From NCBI RefSeq assembly GCF_900091955.1, contig NZ_FMDF01000172.1, forward strand, positions 1-59,203: 59,203 nucleotides of DNA, in the 5' to 3' direction. The notes under the pieces were generated by a model. That model was given only the letters and a program-made list of their open reading frames with translations. It did not search any database and was not told the DNA's origin. Position 1 is the stretch's first letter. Every line of letters starts with the position of its first letter. This document shows positions 42,343-51,439 of the stretch, in pieces. A program made the translations under genes and the position numbers. This DNA comes from Streptomyces sp. Ncost-T10-10d. GTDB lineage: Bacteria; Actinomycetota; Actinomycetes; Streptomycetales; Streptomycetaceae.

Positions 42343-45300
42343 TCAGTCCGAGGTCAGCCGCTGCTCGGCGAACTCGGCCAGGGAGCGTGCGCTGGGGTGG
42401 TCCATGACCTCGGACACCGTGGTCCGCCGGCCCAGAGCCGTGCCCAGCTGTCCGCTGAGCCGGGCGGCGGCCAGCGAGTCGAGGCCCAGGTCGAGGAAGT
42501 GCGCGCCGGGCTCGATCTCCGCGGGGTCGTCGAACTGGAGCTCGGCGGCCATCAGCGCGCGGATGTGCCCGGTGAGGGCGGCGAGCCGTTCGCCCTGGTC
42601 CATGGAGAGCAGCCGTCCGGTGTCCAGCTCCGCCGGGGCGGTGGCGACGGGCCCGGTCGACGGGCCCTCCGGTGCGGTGCTCGGCCGGGCGTCCGCTCCG
42701 GCCCTCGGCGAGAAGCGGCGCGGGTTCGCCGACCGGAGCCAGTACTCCTGGCGGTCGAAGGCGTAGCCCGGCAGCACCACCCGCCGCATCCGCCGCTCCG
42801 AGTGGAAGCCGGTCCAGGACACCGGGTATCCGGCGGCGTACAGCTTGGCGACCGACGACAGCAGCGCCAGGTCGTCCTGCTGGGCCGGACGCAGGCTGGG
42901 CAGCCAGGTGTCGCCCGGGGCGTCAAGGTTCTCCCGGGCCAGCGAGGACAGCGTGGCGGACGGCCCGATCTCGATGTACGCGTGCCTGCCGCGCCGGGCC
43001 ACGGTGCGCATCCCGGCCGCGAAGTCCACCGGTTCGGCGATGTGCCGGACCCAGTAGTCGGGCTTGGAGATGTCCCGCCACCGGGCCACCTGGCCCGTGA
43101 GGTTGGAGATCAGGGTGAACTCGGGCTCGTGGAAGACGATGTCGTCGAAGGCCGCCCGGAACTCCTCGGTGACCGCGTCCATCAACGGCGAGTGGAAGGC
43201 GTGCGAGACGGGCAGCCGCTTGACCCGGACGCTCTTGGCGGACAGCTCGGCGATCGCCGCGTCGAGCGAGGCGGCGCCTCCCGAGACGACGCACTGCGTG
43301 GGTGTGTTGTACGCGGCGACGGCGAGGTCCTCGTACGGCTCCACCAGGGCGGTCGCCGTCTCCGCGTCGGCCCCGACGGCCGCCATGCCGCCGGGCGCGG
43401 TGACCGAGTCCATCAGCCGCGCCCGGATCGCCACCAGCCGGACCGCGTCGCCCACGGTGAAGAGTCCGGCGACGGTCGCCGCGACCACCTCGCCGATGCT
43501 GTGTCCGATGACGGCGGAGGGCCGCACGCCCCAGGAGAGCCACAGCCGCGCCAGCGCGTACTCCAGGACGAACAGGGCGGGCTGGGTGTACCGGGTGCGA
43601 TGCAGCTCCTCGGCGTCCTCGCTTCGGCCGAACATCAACTCCCTGATGGAACGGCCCAGATGAGGGGCGAACAGCTCGTCCAGCTCGTCGACGGTCCGGC
43701 GGAACAGCGGGTGACGGCCGTACAGGGCGAGGCCCATGCCCGGGTGCTGCGCCCCCTGCCCGGTGAACAGGAAGACCGCTTTGCGTACGGCCTCCGGCCT
43801 GTCGGCCGTGGGCCTGGCGGCCCGGTCGGCGAGCAGCGCGGAGAGACCCGCGTGGTCGCGGACGACTCCGGCGATCCGGTGGTCGAAGTGGGCGCGCCCG
43901 GTGTTGCCGGTGTAGCAGACGGCGTCGACGGGCAGGTCGGGCCGGTCGGCCAGCAGCCGCTGGTAGCGCTCGATCTGCAGGGCGAGGGAGCGGGCCGACT
44001 TCGCGGACAGTGTGAAGACATGACCGCTCTCCCGGCCGGCGCCGGCGGGCCGCCCGTCCGTCTCACGGTTCGCATCCCCGGGCAGGCCGTCCGTCTCACG
44101 GTTCGCGTCCCCGGTCGGGTCCACCTGCTCCCGGGCGGGGGCGTCCGTCTCGGCGGGCGCCTCTTCGAGGACCGCAGAGGCCAGAGTTCCGGCGAAGCCG
44201 AAAGAGTTGACCATCGCGCGACGGGTGCCGGACGTCCAGGGGCGGGTCTCCGTCGGGATCTCGACCGGGGACACCTCCCAGGGAATGCGTGACGACGGCT
44301 TCTCGAAGTTGAGGTGCGGGAAGATCTCGCCGCTGCGCAGCTGGGCGACGGCCTTGATGACTCCGCCGATCCCCGCGGCCGGCTCCATGTGTCCGAGGTT
44401 GGTCTTGGACGAGCCGACGATCAACGGATCGTTCCTGCTGTGCGAGTCGGCGAAGACCTCGCTGATCGCACCGATCTCGATCGGGTCCCCGAGAGGGGTT
44501 CCGGTGCCGTGCGCCTCCACGTACTGGATGTCGCCGGGCTCCAGCCGGGCGCTGCTGAGCGCCCGCCGCAACAGGGTCTCCTGCGCCGCGCCGTTGGGCA
44601 CGGTGAGCCCGGCGCTCTCCCCGTCCTGCCCGACGGCGCTGCCCCGGACGAGCGCCAGGACGGTGTCGCCGTCGCGCCGGGCGTCCGAGAGCCGCTTCAG
44701 CACGATCATGCCGCAGCCCTCGGCCCGGCCGTAGCCGTCGGCCGCGTCGTCGAAGGTCTTGCAGAGGCCGTCGGGCGAGAGTGCGGTCAGATCGGAGAAG
44801 AGCGCGGTGCTCCGGGGGTGGTGGATGGCGTTGACCCCGCCGGCCAGGGCGATGTCGCACTCGCGGCGGCGCAGTCCCTGGGCGGCGAGGTGGAGTGCGA
44901 CCAGGGAGGCGGAGCAGGCGGTGTCCACGGTGATGGAGGGCCCGCGCCAGCCGAGGAAGTACGAGAGTCTGCCGCAGATGCCCGAGTGCGAGACCCCGGC
45001 CGCGATCCGGCCGTCCAGCTCGTCGTCGGGAAGCTCGTCCATCTCCATCACGTAGTCGAGGGAGCTGGCGCCCACGTAGATGCCGCCGTTTCCGTGCCGC
45101 AGCGCGGTCGGGTCGATCCCCGCGTGTTCGAGGGACTCCCACGCCGTCTCCAGCACCAGCCGCTGTTGCGGGTCCAGACAGTGCGCCTCGGCCGGGGCCG
45201 TCCTGAAGAACTTGGGGTCGAACCGTTCGAGGCCGTCGAGGAAGCCGCCGCCCGTGGTCCGGATGACGCCGCGGCCCTCACCGGAGGCGTATGCCTCGAC

Positions 45301-45531
45301 GTCCCAGCGGTCCTTCGGGAGCGGGCCGATGGCGCTGCGCCCCTCGCGCAGGAACTCGGTGAATTCCTCCAGGGAGTTGTTCCCGCCGGGAAAGCGCAGG
45401 CCGACGCCCACGATCGCGATCGGCTCGTACTTCTCCCGCAGCAGGTCCTTCAGGAGTTCGCGCTGCTTGCGCAGTTCCTCGTGAGCCTGCTTCAGGGCGC
45501 TTTCGCTGGTCGCGTCGTCCGGATCTGCCAT
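42343..45531 (-). CDS. Single-module type I polyketide synthase (KS-AT-ACP)
   Basis: 1062 residues. An N-terminal coiled-coil docking helix (1-35) leads to KS (about 36-455) with Cys in DTACSASL and His in VEAHGTGT and NLGHMEPAAG. A short repeat-containing linker precedes AT (about 525-830), with active Ser in GHSIGE and HAFHS, the pattern of malonyl-CoA specificity. The ACP at about 975-1055 has Ser in DLGLDSLAA. There is no KR, DH, ER or TE, so one unreduced two-carbon extension is expected. A free carrier gene lies just upstream, and the PKS ribosome site overlaps that gene's stop. Confidence 0.93.
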   Translation of the reverse strand: MADPDDATSESALKQAHEELRKQRELLKDLLREKYEPIAIVGVGLRFPGGNNSLEEFTEFLREGRSAIGPLPKDRWDVEAYASGEGRGVIRTTGGGFLDGLERFDPKFFRTAPAEAHCLDPQQRLVLETAWESLEHAGIDPTALRHGNGGIYVGASSLDYVMEMDELPDDELDGRIAAGVSHSGICGRLSYFLGWRGPSITVDTACSASLVALHLAAQGLRRRECDIALAGGVNAIHHPRSTALFSDLTALSPDGLCKTFDDAADGYGRAEGCGMIVLKRLSDARRDGDTVLALVRGSAVGQDGESAGLTVPNGAAQETLLRRALSSARLEPGDIQYVEAHGTGTPLGDPIEIGAISEVFADSHSRNDPLIVGSSKTNLGHMEPAAGIGGVIKAVAQLRSGEIFPHLNFEKPSSRIPWEVSPVEIPTETRPWTSGTRRAMVNSFGFAGTLASAVLEEAPAETDAPAREQVDPTGDANRETDGLPGDANRETDGRPAGAGRESGHVFTLSAKSARSLALQIERYQRLLADRPDLPVDAVCYTGNTGRAHFDHRIAGVVRDHAGLSALLADRAARPTADRPEAVRKAVFLFTGQGAQHPGMGLALYGRHPLFRRTVDELDELFAPHLGRSIRELMFGRSEDAEELHRTRYTQPALFVLEYALARLWLSWGVRPSAVIGHSIGEVVAATVAGLFTVGDAVRLVAIRARLMDSVTAPGGMAAVGADAETATALVEPYEDLAVAAYNTPTQCVVSGGAASLDAAIAELSAKSVRVKRLPVSHAFHSPLMDAVTEEFRAAFDDIVFHEPEFTLISNLTGQVARWRDISKPDYWVRHIAEPVDFAAGMRTVARRGRHAYIEIGPSATLSSLARENLDAPGDTWLPSLRPAQQDDLALLSSVAKLYAAGYPVSWTGFHSERRMRRVVLPGYAFDRQEYWLRSANPRRFSPRAGADARPSTAPEGPSTGPVATAPAELDTGRLLSMDQGERLAALTGHIRALMAAELQFDDPAEIEPGAHFLDLGLDSLAAARLSGQLGTALGRRTTVSEVMDHPSARSLAEFAEQRLTSD
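44054..44114. repeat. 33-bp in-frame tandem repeat in the KS-AT linker
   Basis: Two 28-base copies (44054-44081 and 44087-44114) with a 33-base period, differing at one position. They encode GDANRETDG twice in the flexible KS-AT linker of the polyketide synthase. Confidence 0.75.
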
Positions 45532-45536
45532 GTCTC

Positions 45537-46001
45537 CTACCCCTGGTAGAGGTTTTTGAGGGCTTCGTCGAGCAGCGCGTCCGCCGAAGGGTCGGCCGGG
45601 CTGGGTGCGGCGGCGGATGCGGGCCCGTTCGCCGACGCGGTCACGCCCGCGGGGCGGAACAGGCCGGGGAGCAGCTCGTCGCAGATGTGGTCCATCAGCC
45701 GGCCCACGGTGGGACTGTTGAACAGCAGGCTCGCGCTGAGTTCGTGTCCGATCATCGCCTCCAGGCCCTGCTTCAGATCGGTGATCGTCAGCGAGGTGAG
45801 CCCGAGGTCGAAGTAGCTCTCGTCCAGGGGGAGTTCATCATCGCCCTCCATGAGAAGCGCGATCTTGAACTCGGCGACGACGAGGTCCTCCAATGCCTGC
45901 CGCCGCTCGGACCGGGGCAGATCGAGCAGGTCGTCCACAACCGTGGCGGCACCCACCGTCTCGGGCCCCGAAGGGCGTTCGTCCACCGCACTCACTGCCA
46001 T
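45537..46001 (-). CDS. Free carrier protein (phosphopantetheine-binding)
   Basis: 154 residues. The carrier domain (about 40-120) has attachment Ser in YFDLGLTSLTITDLKQGLE and downstream NSPTVGRLMDHI as in PKS/NRPS carrier domains. An acidic N-terminal segment and an Ala/Pro/Ser-rich C-terminal tail flank it, ending in a helix (LLDEALKNLY) that may dock with the KS-AT-ACP protein. GGAGG is close to ATG 46001; GTG two codons later has better spacing. First gene of the carrier-PKS-ligase operon. Confidence 0.85.
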   Translation of the reverse strand: MAVSAVDERPSGPETVGAATVVDDLLDLPRSERRQALEDLVVAEFKIALLMEGDDELPLDESYFDLGLTSLTITDLKQGLEAMIGHELSASLLFNSPTVGRLMDHICDELLPGLFRPAGVTASANGPASAAAPSPADPSADALLDEALKNLYQG

Positions 46002-46170
46002 CGCCTCCGCCAGGTCGAGCCTCCGCAAGAGCCCCCGTACCGCGCTTCGTGGGTGCCTGCTCCATTCCAGTCGACGGGCACGAGAGCAGTCCAGCGCCGT
46101 CGGAACGGCGGTACGGCCATGTGTCTCCGGCGTCAGCGACACGTCAGCGCGGGGGTGCCGCGGGCATGGC
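46002..46170. other. Promoter region of the carrier-PKS-ligase operon
   Basis: Short gap between the carrier gene and the terminator of the inositol operon. It should hold the minus-strand promoter of the PKS operon. No MmyB-type palindrome and no clear -35/-10 pair is seen, so activation by the SARP would be a reasonable expectation. Confidence 0.35.
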
Positions 46171-46207
46171 GACGGCCCGTACGGATACAGCTTCCGTACG
46201 GGCCGTC
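46171..46207 (-). terminator. Terminator of the inositol operon
   Basis: Perfect 15-bp stem (46171-46185 with 46193-46207) and 7-base loop, 21 bases beyond the stop of the methylmalonate-semialdehyde dehydrogenase gene. It marks the boundary between the biosynthetic cluster and primary metabolism. Confidence 0.9.
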
Positions 46208-46227
46208 GGTGCAGAAGGGCAGTGGGG

Positions 46228-47727
46228 TCAGTGGTTGCGCGGGAAGCCCAGGTCCACGCCCGCCGGGGCGTCGGCCGGGTCCGGCCAGCGGGTGGTGACG
46301 ACCTTGCCGCGGGTGTAGAAGTGCACGCCGTCGTTGCCGTAGATGTGGTGGTCGCCGAAGAGGGAGTCCTTCCAGCCACCGAAGGAGTGGTAGCCGACCG
46401 GCACCGGGATCGGCACGTTGACGCCGACCATGCCGGCCTCGATCTCCAGCTGGAAGCGGCGGGCGGCACCGCCGTCACGGGTGAAGATCGCGGTGCCGTT
46501 GCCGAACGGCGAGGCGTTCATGAGGGCGACGCCCTCTTCGTACGTCTCGGTGCGCAGGACGCACAGGACCGGGCCGAAGATCTCGTCCTTGTACGCGTCC
46601 GAGTCGGTGGAGACGTTGTCCAGGAGGGAGAGGCCGATCCAGTGGCCGTCCTCGAAGCCCTCGACGGTGAAGCCGGTGCCGTCGAGGACGACGTCGGCGC
46701 CCTGGGCGGCCGCGCCCTTGACGTAGGAGGCGACCTTGTCGCGGTGGGCGGTGGTGATCAGCGGGCCCATCTCGGACGTCGGGTCGTTGCCGGGACCGAT
46801 CTTGATCTTCTCGGCGCGCTCCTTGATCTTGGCGACGAGCTCGTCGGCGACGGAGCCGACCGCGACGACCGCGGAGATCGCCATGCAGCGCTCACCGGCG
46901 GAGCCGTACGCGGCGGAGACGGCGGCGTCGGCCGCGGCGTCGAGATCGGCGTCCGGCAGCACCAGCATGTGGTTCTTCGCGCCGCCGAGCGCCTGGACGC
47001 GCTTGCCGTTGGCGGAGGCGGTGGCGTGGATGTAGCGGGCGATCGGGGTGGAGCCCACGAAGGAGACCGCGGCGACGTCCGGGTGGTTCAGCAGCCCGTC
47101 GACGGCGACCTTGTCGCCGTGCAGAACGTTCAGCACACCGTCCGGCAGACCGGCCTCGGCGGCCAGCTCGGCCAGCAGGTTCGCGGCCGACGGGTCCTTC
47201 TCGCTGGGCTTGAGCACAAAGGTGTTTCCGCAGGCGATGGCGAGCGGGAACATCCACATCGGCACCATGGCCGGGAAGTTGAACGGGGTGATGCCGGCGA
47301 CGACACCGAGCGACTGGCGGATCGAGGAGACATCGACCCGGCTGGAGACCTGGGTGGACAGCTCGCCCTTGAGCTGGGTGGTGATGCCGCAGGCCAGCTC
47401 GACGATCTCCAGACCGCGGGCGACCTCGCCCAGCGCGTCCGAGTGCACCTTGCCGTGCTCGGCGGTGATCAGCGCGGCGATCTCGTCGCGGTGGGCGTCG
47501 AGCAGCGCGCGGTAGCGGAAGAGGACCGCGGTGCGGGTGGCCAGCGAGGACGTGCCCCAGGTGGCGTAGGCGTCCTTGGCGGCGGCGACCGCGGCGTCGA
47601 CCTCTTCGAGCGAGGCGAGCGCGACCTGGGTGGTGACGGCGCCGGTGGCCGGGTCGGTGACCGGGCCGTAGTTGCCCGACGCACCCTCGACGGTCTTGCC
47701 ACCGATCCAGTGGTTGACGGTCTTCAT
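46228..47727 (-). CDS. iolA: Methylmalonate-semialdehyde dehydrogenase (CoA-acylating)
   Basis: 499-residue aldehyde dehydrogenase of the MmsA/IolA type. It converts malonate semialdehyde or methylmalonate semialdehyde to acetyl-CoA or propionyl-CoA. Seen are GVVAGITPFNFPAMVPMWMFP, VGSTPIARYI, LGGAKNHMLVLPDADL, nucleophile Cys in GSAGERCMA (about residue 288), and C-terminal GWKDSLFGDHHIYG. It starts with ATG 47727, 13 bases from the IolD gene end, and closes the inositol operon. Confidence 0.93.
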   Translation of the reverse strand: MKTVNHWIGGKTVEGASGNYGPVTDPATGAVTTQVALASLEEVDAAVAAAKDAYATWGTSSLATRTAVLFRYRALLDAHRDEIAALITAEHGKVHSDALGEVARGLEIVELACGITTQLKGELSTQVSSRVDVSSIRQSLGVVAGITPFNFPAMVPMWMFPLAIACGNTFVLKPSEKDPSAANLLAELAAEAGLPDGVLNVLHGDKVAVDGLLNHPDVAAVSFVGSTPIARYIHATASANGKRVQALGGAKNHMLVLPDADLDAAADAAVSAAYGSAGERCMAISAVVAVGSVADELVAKIKERAEKIKIGPGNDPTSEMGPLITTAHRDKVASYVKGAAAQGADVVLDGTGFTVEGFEDGHWIGLSLLDNVSTDSDAYKDEIFGPVLCVLRTETYEEGVALMNASPFGNGTAIFTRDGGAARRFQLEIEAGMVGVNVPIPVPVGYHSFGGWKDSLFGDHHIYGNDGVHFYTRGKVVTTRWPDPADAPAGVDLGFPRNH

Positions 47728-47739
47728 GACAGAACTCCT

Positions 47740-49629
47740 TCAAAGGTGGTGGCGTCGGTCGGCGACGTGACGGTCGTACTCTTCCCGGGCTTTCACGGCC
47801 GACGGCCGGGTGGCCGTTTCGGCTACAGGAACATCCCACCACGCCTGCGCCGGAGGGGGGCCCGACACTGTGTCTGCCGTTTCGGTCTCGACGTAGACAC
47901 AAGTGGGACGGTCCGCAGCGCGCGCCTCGGCAAGGGCTTCGCGCAGGTCACGCACGGTCTTGGCACGCAGCACCCGCATTCCCAGCGAGCCGGCGTTGGC
48001 CGCGAGGTCGACGGGGAGCGGGGGGCCGGTGAAGGTGCCGTCCGCGGCACGTTGGCGGTAGGCCGTTCCGAAGCGCTCACCGCCGACCGTCTCGGACAGG
48101 CCTCCGATGGACGCGTAGCCGTGGTTCTGCAGGATGACCAGCTTCACGGGGAGTTCCTGCTGCACCGCGGTGACGATCTCGGTGGGGTTCATCAGATACG
48201 TGCCGTCGCCGACGAGGGCCCAGACGGGGCGGCCGGGGGCGGCCAGCTGGACCCCGATCGCGGCCGGGATCTCGTAGCCCATGCAGGAGTAGCCGTATTC
48301 GACGTGGTACTGGTGCGGGGAGCGGGCCCGCCAGAGTTTGTGCAGGTCGCCGGGGAGCGATCCGGCCGCGTTGATCAGGATGTCGTCCTCGGTGACCAGG
48401 GTGTCGAGGAGGCCCAGGACCTGGGCCTGGGTGGGGCGGGCGTGCGGGTCGTCGGCGGTGAACGCGGCGGTGACGCGCCGCTCCCATTCCTCCTTGGCCT
48501 CGGTGTACTCGGTCTCGTAGGACGGGTCGACGCGGTGGTTGCGTGCGGCGAGCGCGGCGGTGAGGGCTTCGAGGGCGGTGCGGGCGTCGGCGACGAGCGG
48601 GAGCGCTCCGAGCTTGTGTGCGTCGAAGCCGGTGATGTTGAGGTTGAGGAAGCGGACCGCCGGTTCGGAGAAGAGCGTGGCGGAGGCGGTGGTGAAATCG
48701 GAGTAGCGGGTGCCGATGCCGATCACCAGGTCGGCGGTACGGGCCAGCTCGTCGGCGGTCGCGGTGCCGGTGTGGCCGATGCCGCCGACGTCGGCGGGGT
48801 GGTCGTGACGCAGGGAGCCCTTGCCGGCCTGGGTGGCGGCGACGGGGATACGGGTGGCGGCGGCGAACGCGGCAAGGGTCTCCTCCGCCGCACTGTGATG
48901 GACGCCGCCGCCTGCCACGATCAGCGGCCGACGGGCGCTGCGCACGGCCCGTACCGCCCGGTCGAGCTCGTGCGGGTCGGGGGCCGGCCGGCGTACGTAC
49001 CAGATGCGCTCGGCGAAGAACTCCTCCGGCCAGTCATGCGCCTGCGCCTGCACGTCCTGCGGCAGCGCGAGCGTGACCGCGCCGGTCTCCGCCGGGTCGG
49101 CGAGGGTCCGCATGGCCTGGAGCGCGGCCGGGATCAGGGCCTCGGGGCGGGTGATCCGGTCGAAGTAGCGGGAGACGGGACGCAGACAGTCGTTGACCGA
49201 GATGTCGCCCGCGGACGGGACCTCGAGCTGCTGGAGCACGGGGTCGGCGGGCCGGGTCGCGAAGGTGTCCCCGGGCAGGAGGAGGACAGGGAGGTGGTTG
49301 ATGGTGGCGAGGGCGGCGCCGGTCACGAGGTTCGTGGCGCCGGGTCCGATGGAGGTGGTGACGGCGTGCGCGGAGAGCCGGCCGGACTGGCGGGCGTAGC
49401 CGACGGCGGCATGCACCATGGCCTGCTCGTTGCGGCCCTGGAGATAGGGCATCGCCCGGCCCGACTCGACGAGCGCCTGACCGACCCCGGCGACATTGCC
49501 GTGGCCGAAGATGCCCCAGGTGGCGCTGATCAGGCGCTGTCGCCGGCCGTCGCGCTCGGTGTACTGGCGGGACAGGAAGGACACCAGGGCCTGGGCGGTG
49601 GTGAGCCTACGGGTGCGTGGTGCGCTCAC
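47740..49629 (-). CDS. iolD: 3D-(3,5/4)-trihydroxycyclohexane-1,2-dione hydrolase
   Basis: 629-residue thiamine-diphosphate enzyme that opens the inositol-derived ring. The N-terminal pyrimidine-binding region contains FGHGNVAGVGQALVE and NEQAMVHAAVGYARQ with the activating Glu. A central domain follows, and the C-terminal PP-binding domain has EYGYSCMGYEIPAAIGVQLA and GDGTYLMNPTEI. The true start is GTG 49629, sharing GTGA with the iolB stop; the longer upstream frame is a shadow of iolB. Confidence 0.94.
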   Translation of the reverse strand: MSAPRTRRLTTAQALVSFLSRQYTERDGRRQRLISATWGIFGHGNVAGVGQALVESGRAMPYLQGRNEQAMVHAAVGYARQSGRLSAHAVTTSIGPGATNLVTGAALATINHLPVLLLPGDTFATRPADPVLQQLEVPSAGDISVNDCLRPVSRYFDRITRPEALIPAALQAMRTLADPAETGAVTLALPQDVQAQAHDWPEEFFAERIWYVRRPAPDPHELDRAVRAVRSARRPLIVAGGGVHHSAAEETLAAFAAATRIPVAATQAGKGSLRHDHPADVGGIGHTGTATADELARTADLVIGIGTRYSDFTTASATLFSEPAVRFLNLNITGFDAHKLGALPLVADARTALEALTAALAARNHRVDPSYETEYTEAKEEWERRVTAAFTADDPHARPTQAQVLGLLDTLVTEDDILINAAGSLPGDLHKLWRARSPHQYHVEYGYSCMGYEIPAAIGVQLAAPGRPVWALVGDGTYLMNPTEIVTAVQQELPVKLVILQNHGYASIGGLSETVGGERFGTAYRQRAADGTFTGPPLPVDLAANAGSLGMRVLRAKTVRDLREALAEARAADRPTCVYVETETADTVSGPPPAQAWWDVPVAETATRPSAVKAREEYDRHVADRRHHL

Positions 49630-50507
49630 GAGGTCGCCTCCGGTCCGTAGAGCGGGAGTCTGGGGTCCACCGGCTGCGACGGCCAGGTGTCGCGGATCCA
49701 GCCGTGGTCGGGGTGGTCGCTGATCAGCCACTCCCGCTGCTCCCCCGGGCCCGCCATCACATTGAGGTAGTAGAGCGTGCGGCCGGGGGCGGCAATGGAC
49801 GGACCGTGCCAGCCGTCGGGAATGAGGACCGCGTCGCCGCTGCGGACCTCGGCCAGGACGTCCGTACCGCCGTCCCTCGACGGCGACACACGGTGGTAGC
49901 CGAGGCCGTCGTTCTCCACCTCGAAGTAGTAGATCTCCTCCAGCACGGACTCGACGCCGGGGCGGTGCTCGTCGTGCTTGTGCGGTGGGTAGGACGACCA
50001 GTTGCCGCCCGGGGTGAGTACCTCGACGGCGATCAGCCGGTCGCACTCGAAGGTGTCGGCGGCGGCGAAGTTGTTGACCTGGCGGGAGCAGTTCCCGGAG
50101 CCGCGCAGTTCGACGGGTACCTCCGGCGCGGGGCCGTAGCGAGCGGGGAGTCGTCGCTCGCACTTCGCTCCTGCCAGGGCGAAGCGGCCTCCTGCGCCGG
50201 AGGCGATCTGTGCATGGGCGTCACGCGGTACGTACGCGAAGTCGGATACCCCGCTGAACACGCTTTCCCGGCCCAGCAGTTCAAAGATCTCACCTGAGGT
50301 GTGCACCGTACAGCCACCGGTCAATGGCAGAACGATCCATTCGCTCTCCCCGGTGACAAGCGTGTGAACTCCGCCCGGCCCCAGCTCCAGCACACGCAGG
50401 CTCGACCGGTCCCAGCCGGCGCGCTTCGGGTCGATGTCGAGGGCGTAGGGGCCGCTCGCCGCGCTCCCGGCTCCGAGGTGGTACCGCGGTTCGTTGTGCG
50501 TCGTCAT
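49626..50507 (-). CDS. iolB: 5-deoxy-glucuronate isomerase
   Basis: 293-residue bicupin of the IolB family. It isomerises 5-deoxyglucuronate to 2-deoxy-5-keto-D-gluconate. Cupin metal ligands are visible in SSYPPHKHDEHRPGVESVLEEIYYFE (around residues 175-200) and in IPDGWHGPSIA. ATG 50507 overlaps the aldolase stop as ATGA; ATG 50513 two codons earlier is an alternative. Confidence 0.93.
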   Translation of the reverse strand: MTTHNEPRYHLGAGSAASGPYALDIDPKRAGWDRSSLRVLELGPGGVHTLVTGESEWIVLPLTGGCTVHTSGEIFELLGRESVFSGVSDFAYVPRDAHAQIASGAGGRFALAGAKCERRLPARYGPAPEVPVELRGSGNCSRQVNNFAAADTFECDRLIAVEVLTPGGNWSSYPPHKHDEHRPGVESVLEEIYYFEVENDGLGYHRVSPSRDGGTDVLAEVRSGDAVLIPDGWHGPSIAAPGRTLYYLNVMAGPGEQREWLISDHPDHGWIRDTWPSQPVDPRLPLYGPEATS

Positions 50508-51439
50508 ACCCATTCCCTACTTGATACCCGGTCCCCGCCCGTTCCTCTCGGCTCCAGCAGCGATACGGCCGTGTCGACGGCCGCGGCCACCTCACCGTCG
50601 GCCGGGTAGAGCAGCGAACGCCCCACCACCAGGCCCTGGACGGTCGGCAGTTGCAGCGCCGTGCGCCACTTCTCGAACGCGCCGTCCAGGTCGTCACCCA
50701 CCTCGCCGCCCAGCAGCACGGCGGGCAGCGTCGAAGCCTCCATCACCCGGGTCATGTCGTCGGGGTTCTCGGTGACGGGGACCTTGAGCCAGGTGTACGC
50801 GGATGTCCCGGCCAGCCCCGAGGCGATGGCGATCGAGGTGGTGACCGCCTCGGCGCCGAGGTCGTTGCGGACGTGGCCGTCCATGCGGCGGCAGAGGAAC
50901 GGCTCGACGAAGACGGGCAGCCGGTGCGCGGCCATGGCGTCGATGGCACGGGCGGTGGCGTGCATGGTGTCGAGCGAGCCGGGGTCGTCGTAGTCGATAC
51001 GGAGCAGCAGCTTGCCCGCGTCGAAGCGGAGCCGGGCGAGGTCCTCGGGGCGGTGGCCGGTGAAGCGGTCGTCGAGTTCGAAGGCGGCGCCCGCGAGTCC
51101 GCCGCGGTTCATCGAGCCGACGACGACCTTGTTCTCCAGTGCGCCGAGGAGCAGCAGGTCGTCGAGGATGTCGGCGGTGGCGAGGACTCCGTCGACACCG
51201 GGGCGGGAGAGGGCGAGGCAGAGCCGGTCCAGGAGCTCGAAGCGGTTGGCCATGGCCAGTTCGCGGTCGCCGACGGCGAGGGAGCCACGGGCCGGATGGT
51301 CCGCCGCGATGATCATCAGACGGCCGCCGCTGCCGACGAGGGGGCGTCTGCGGCGTCGCGCGGCGGCTTCGGCGATGGCCTCGGGGTGGCGCATGCGCAG
51401 CTGGACGAGTTCGGAGACCGAGGAGGCCGGTGGCGTCAT
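50504..51439 (-). CDS. Cgl0159-type (beta/alpha)8 aldolase, inositol pathway
   Basis: 311 residues with a TIM-barrel aldolase pattern: LMIIAADHPARGSLAVG near residue 40, VDGVLATADILDDLLLLGAL, LLLRIDYDD, PVFVEPF, WLKVPVTENPDDM, and VVGRSLLYP near the end. It replaces the classical IolJ and probably cleaves 2-deoxy-5-keto-gluconate-6-phosphate made by IolC. ATGA overlap with iolC on one side and iolB on the other. Confidence 0.85.
   Translation of the reverse strand: MTPPASSVSELVQLRMRHPEAIAEAAARRRRRPLVGSGGRLMIIAADHPARGSLAVGDRELAMANRFELLDRLCLALSRPGVDGVLATADILDDLLLLGALENKVVVGSMNRGGLAGAAFELDDRFTGHRPEDLARLRFDAGKLLLRIDYDDPGSLDTMHATARAIDAMAAHRLPVFVEPFLCRRMDGHVRNDLGAEAVTTSIAIASGLAGTSAYTWLKVPVTENPDDMTRVMEASTLPAVLLGGEVGDDLDGAFEKWRTALQLPTVQGLVVGRSLLYPADGEVAAAVDTAVSLLEPRGTGGDRVSSREWV

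Noticed and set aside
45850..49650. Very long plus-strand open frame (1266 residues)
   Set aside because: Antisense shadow of the clearly coding iolA and iolD genes; Gly/Asp/Arg-rich with no recognisable domain.
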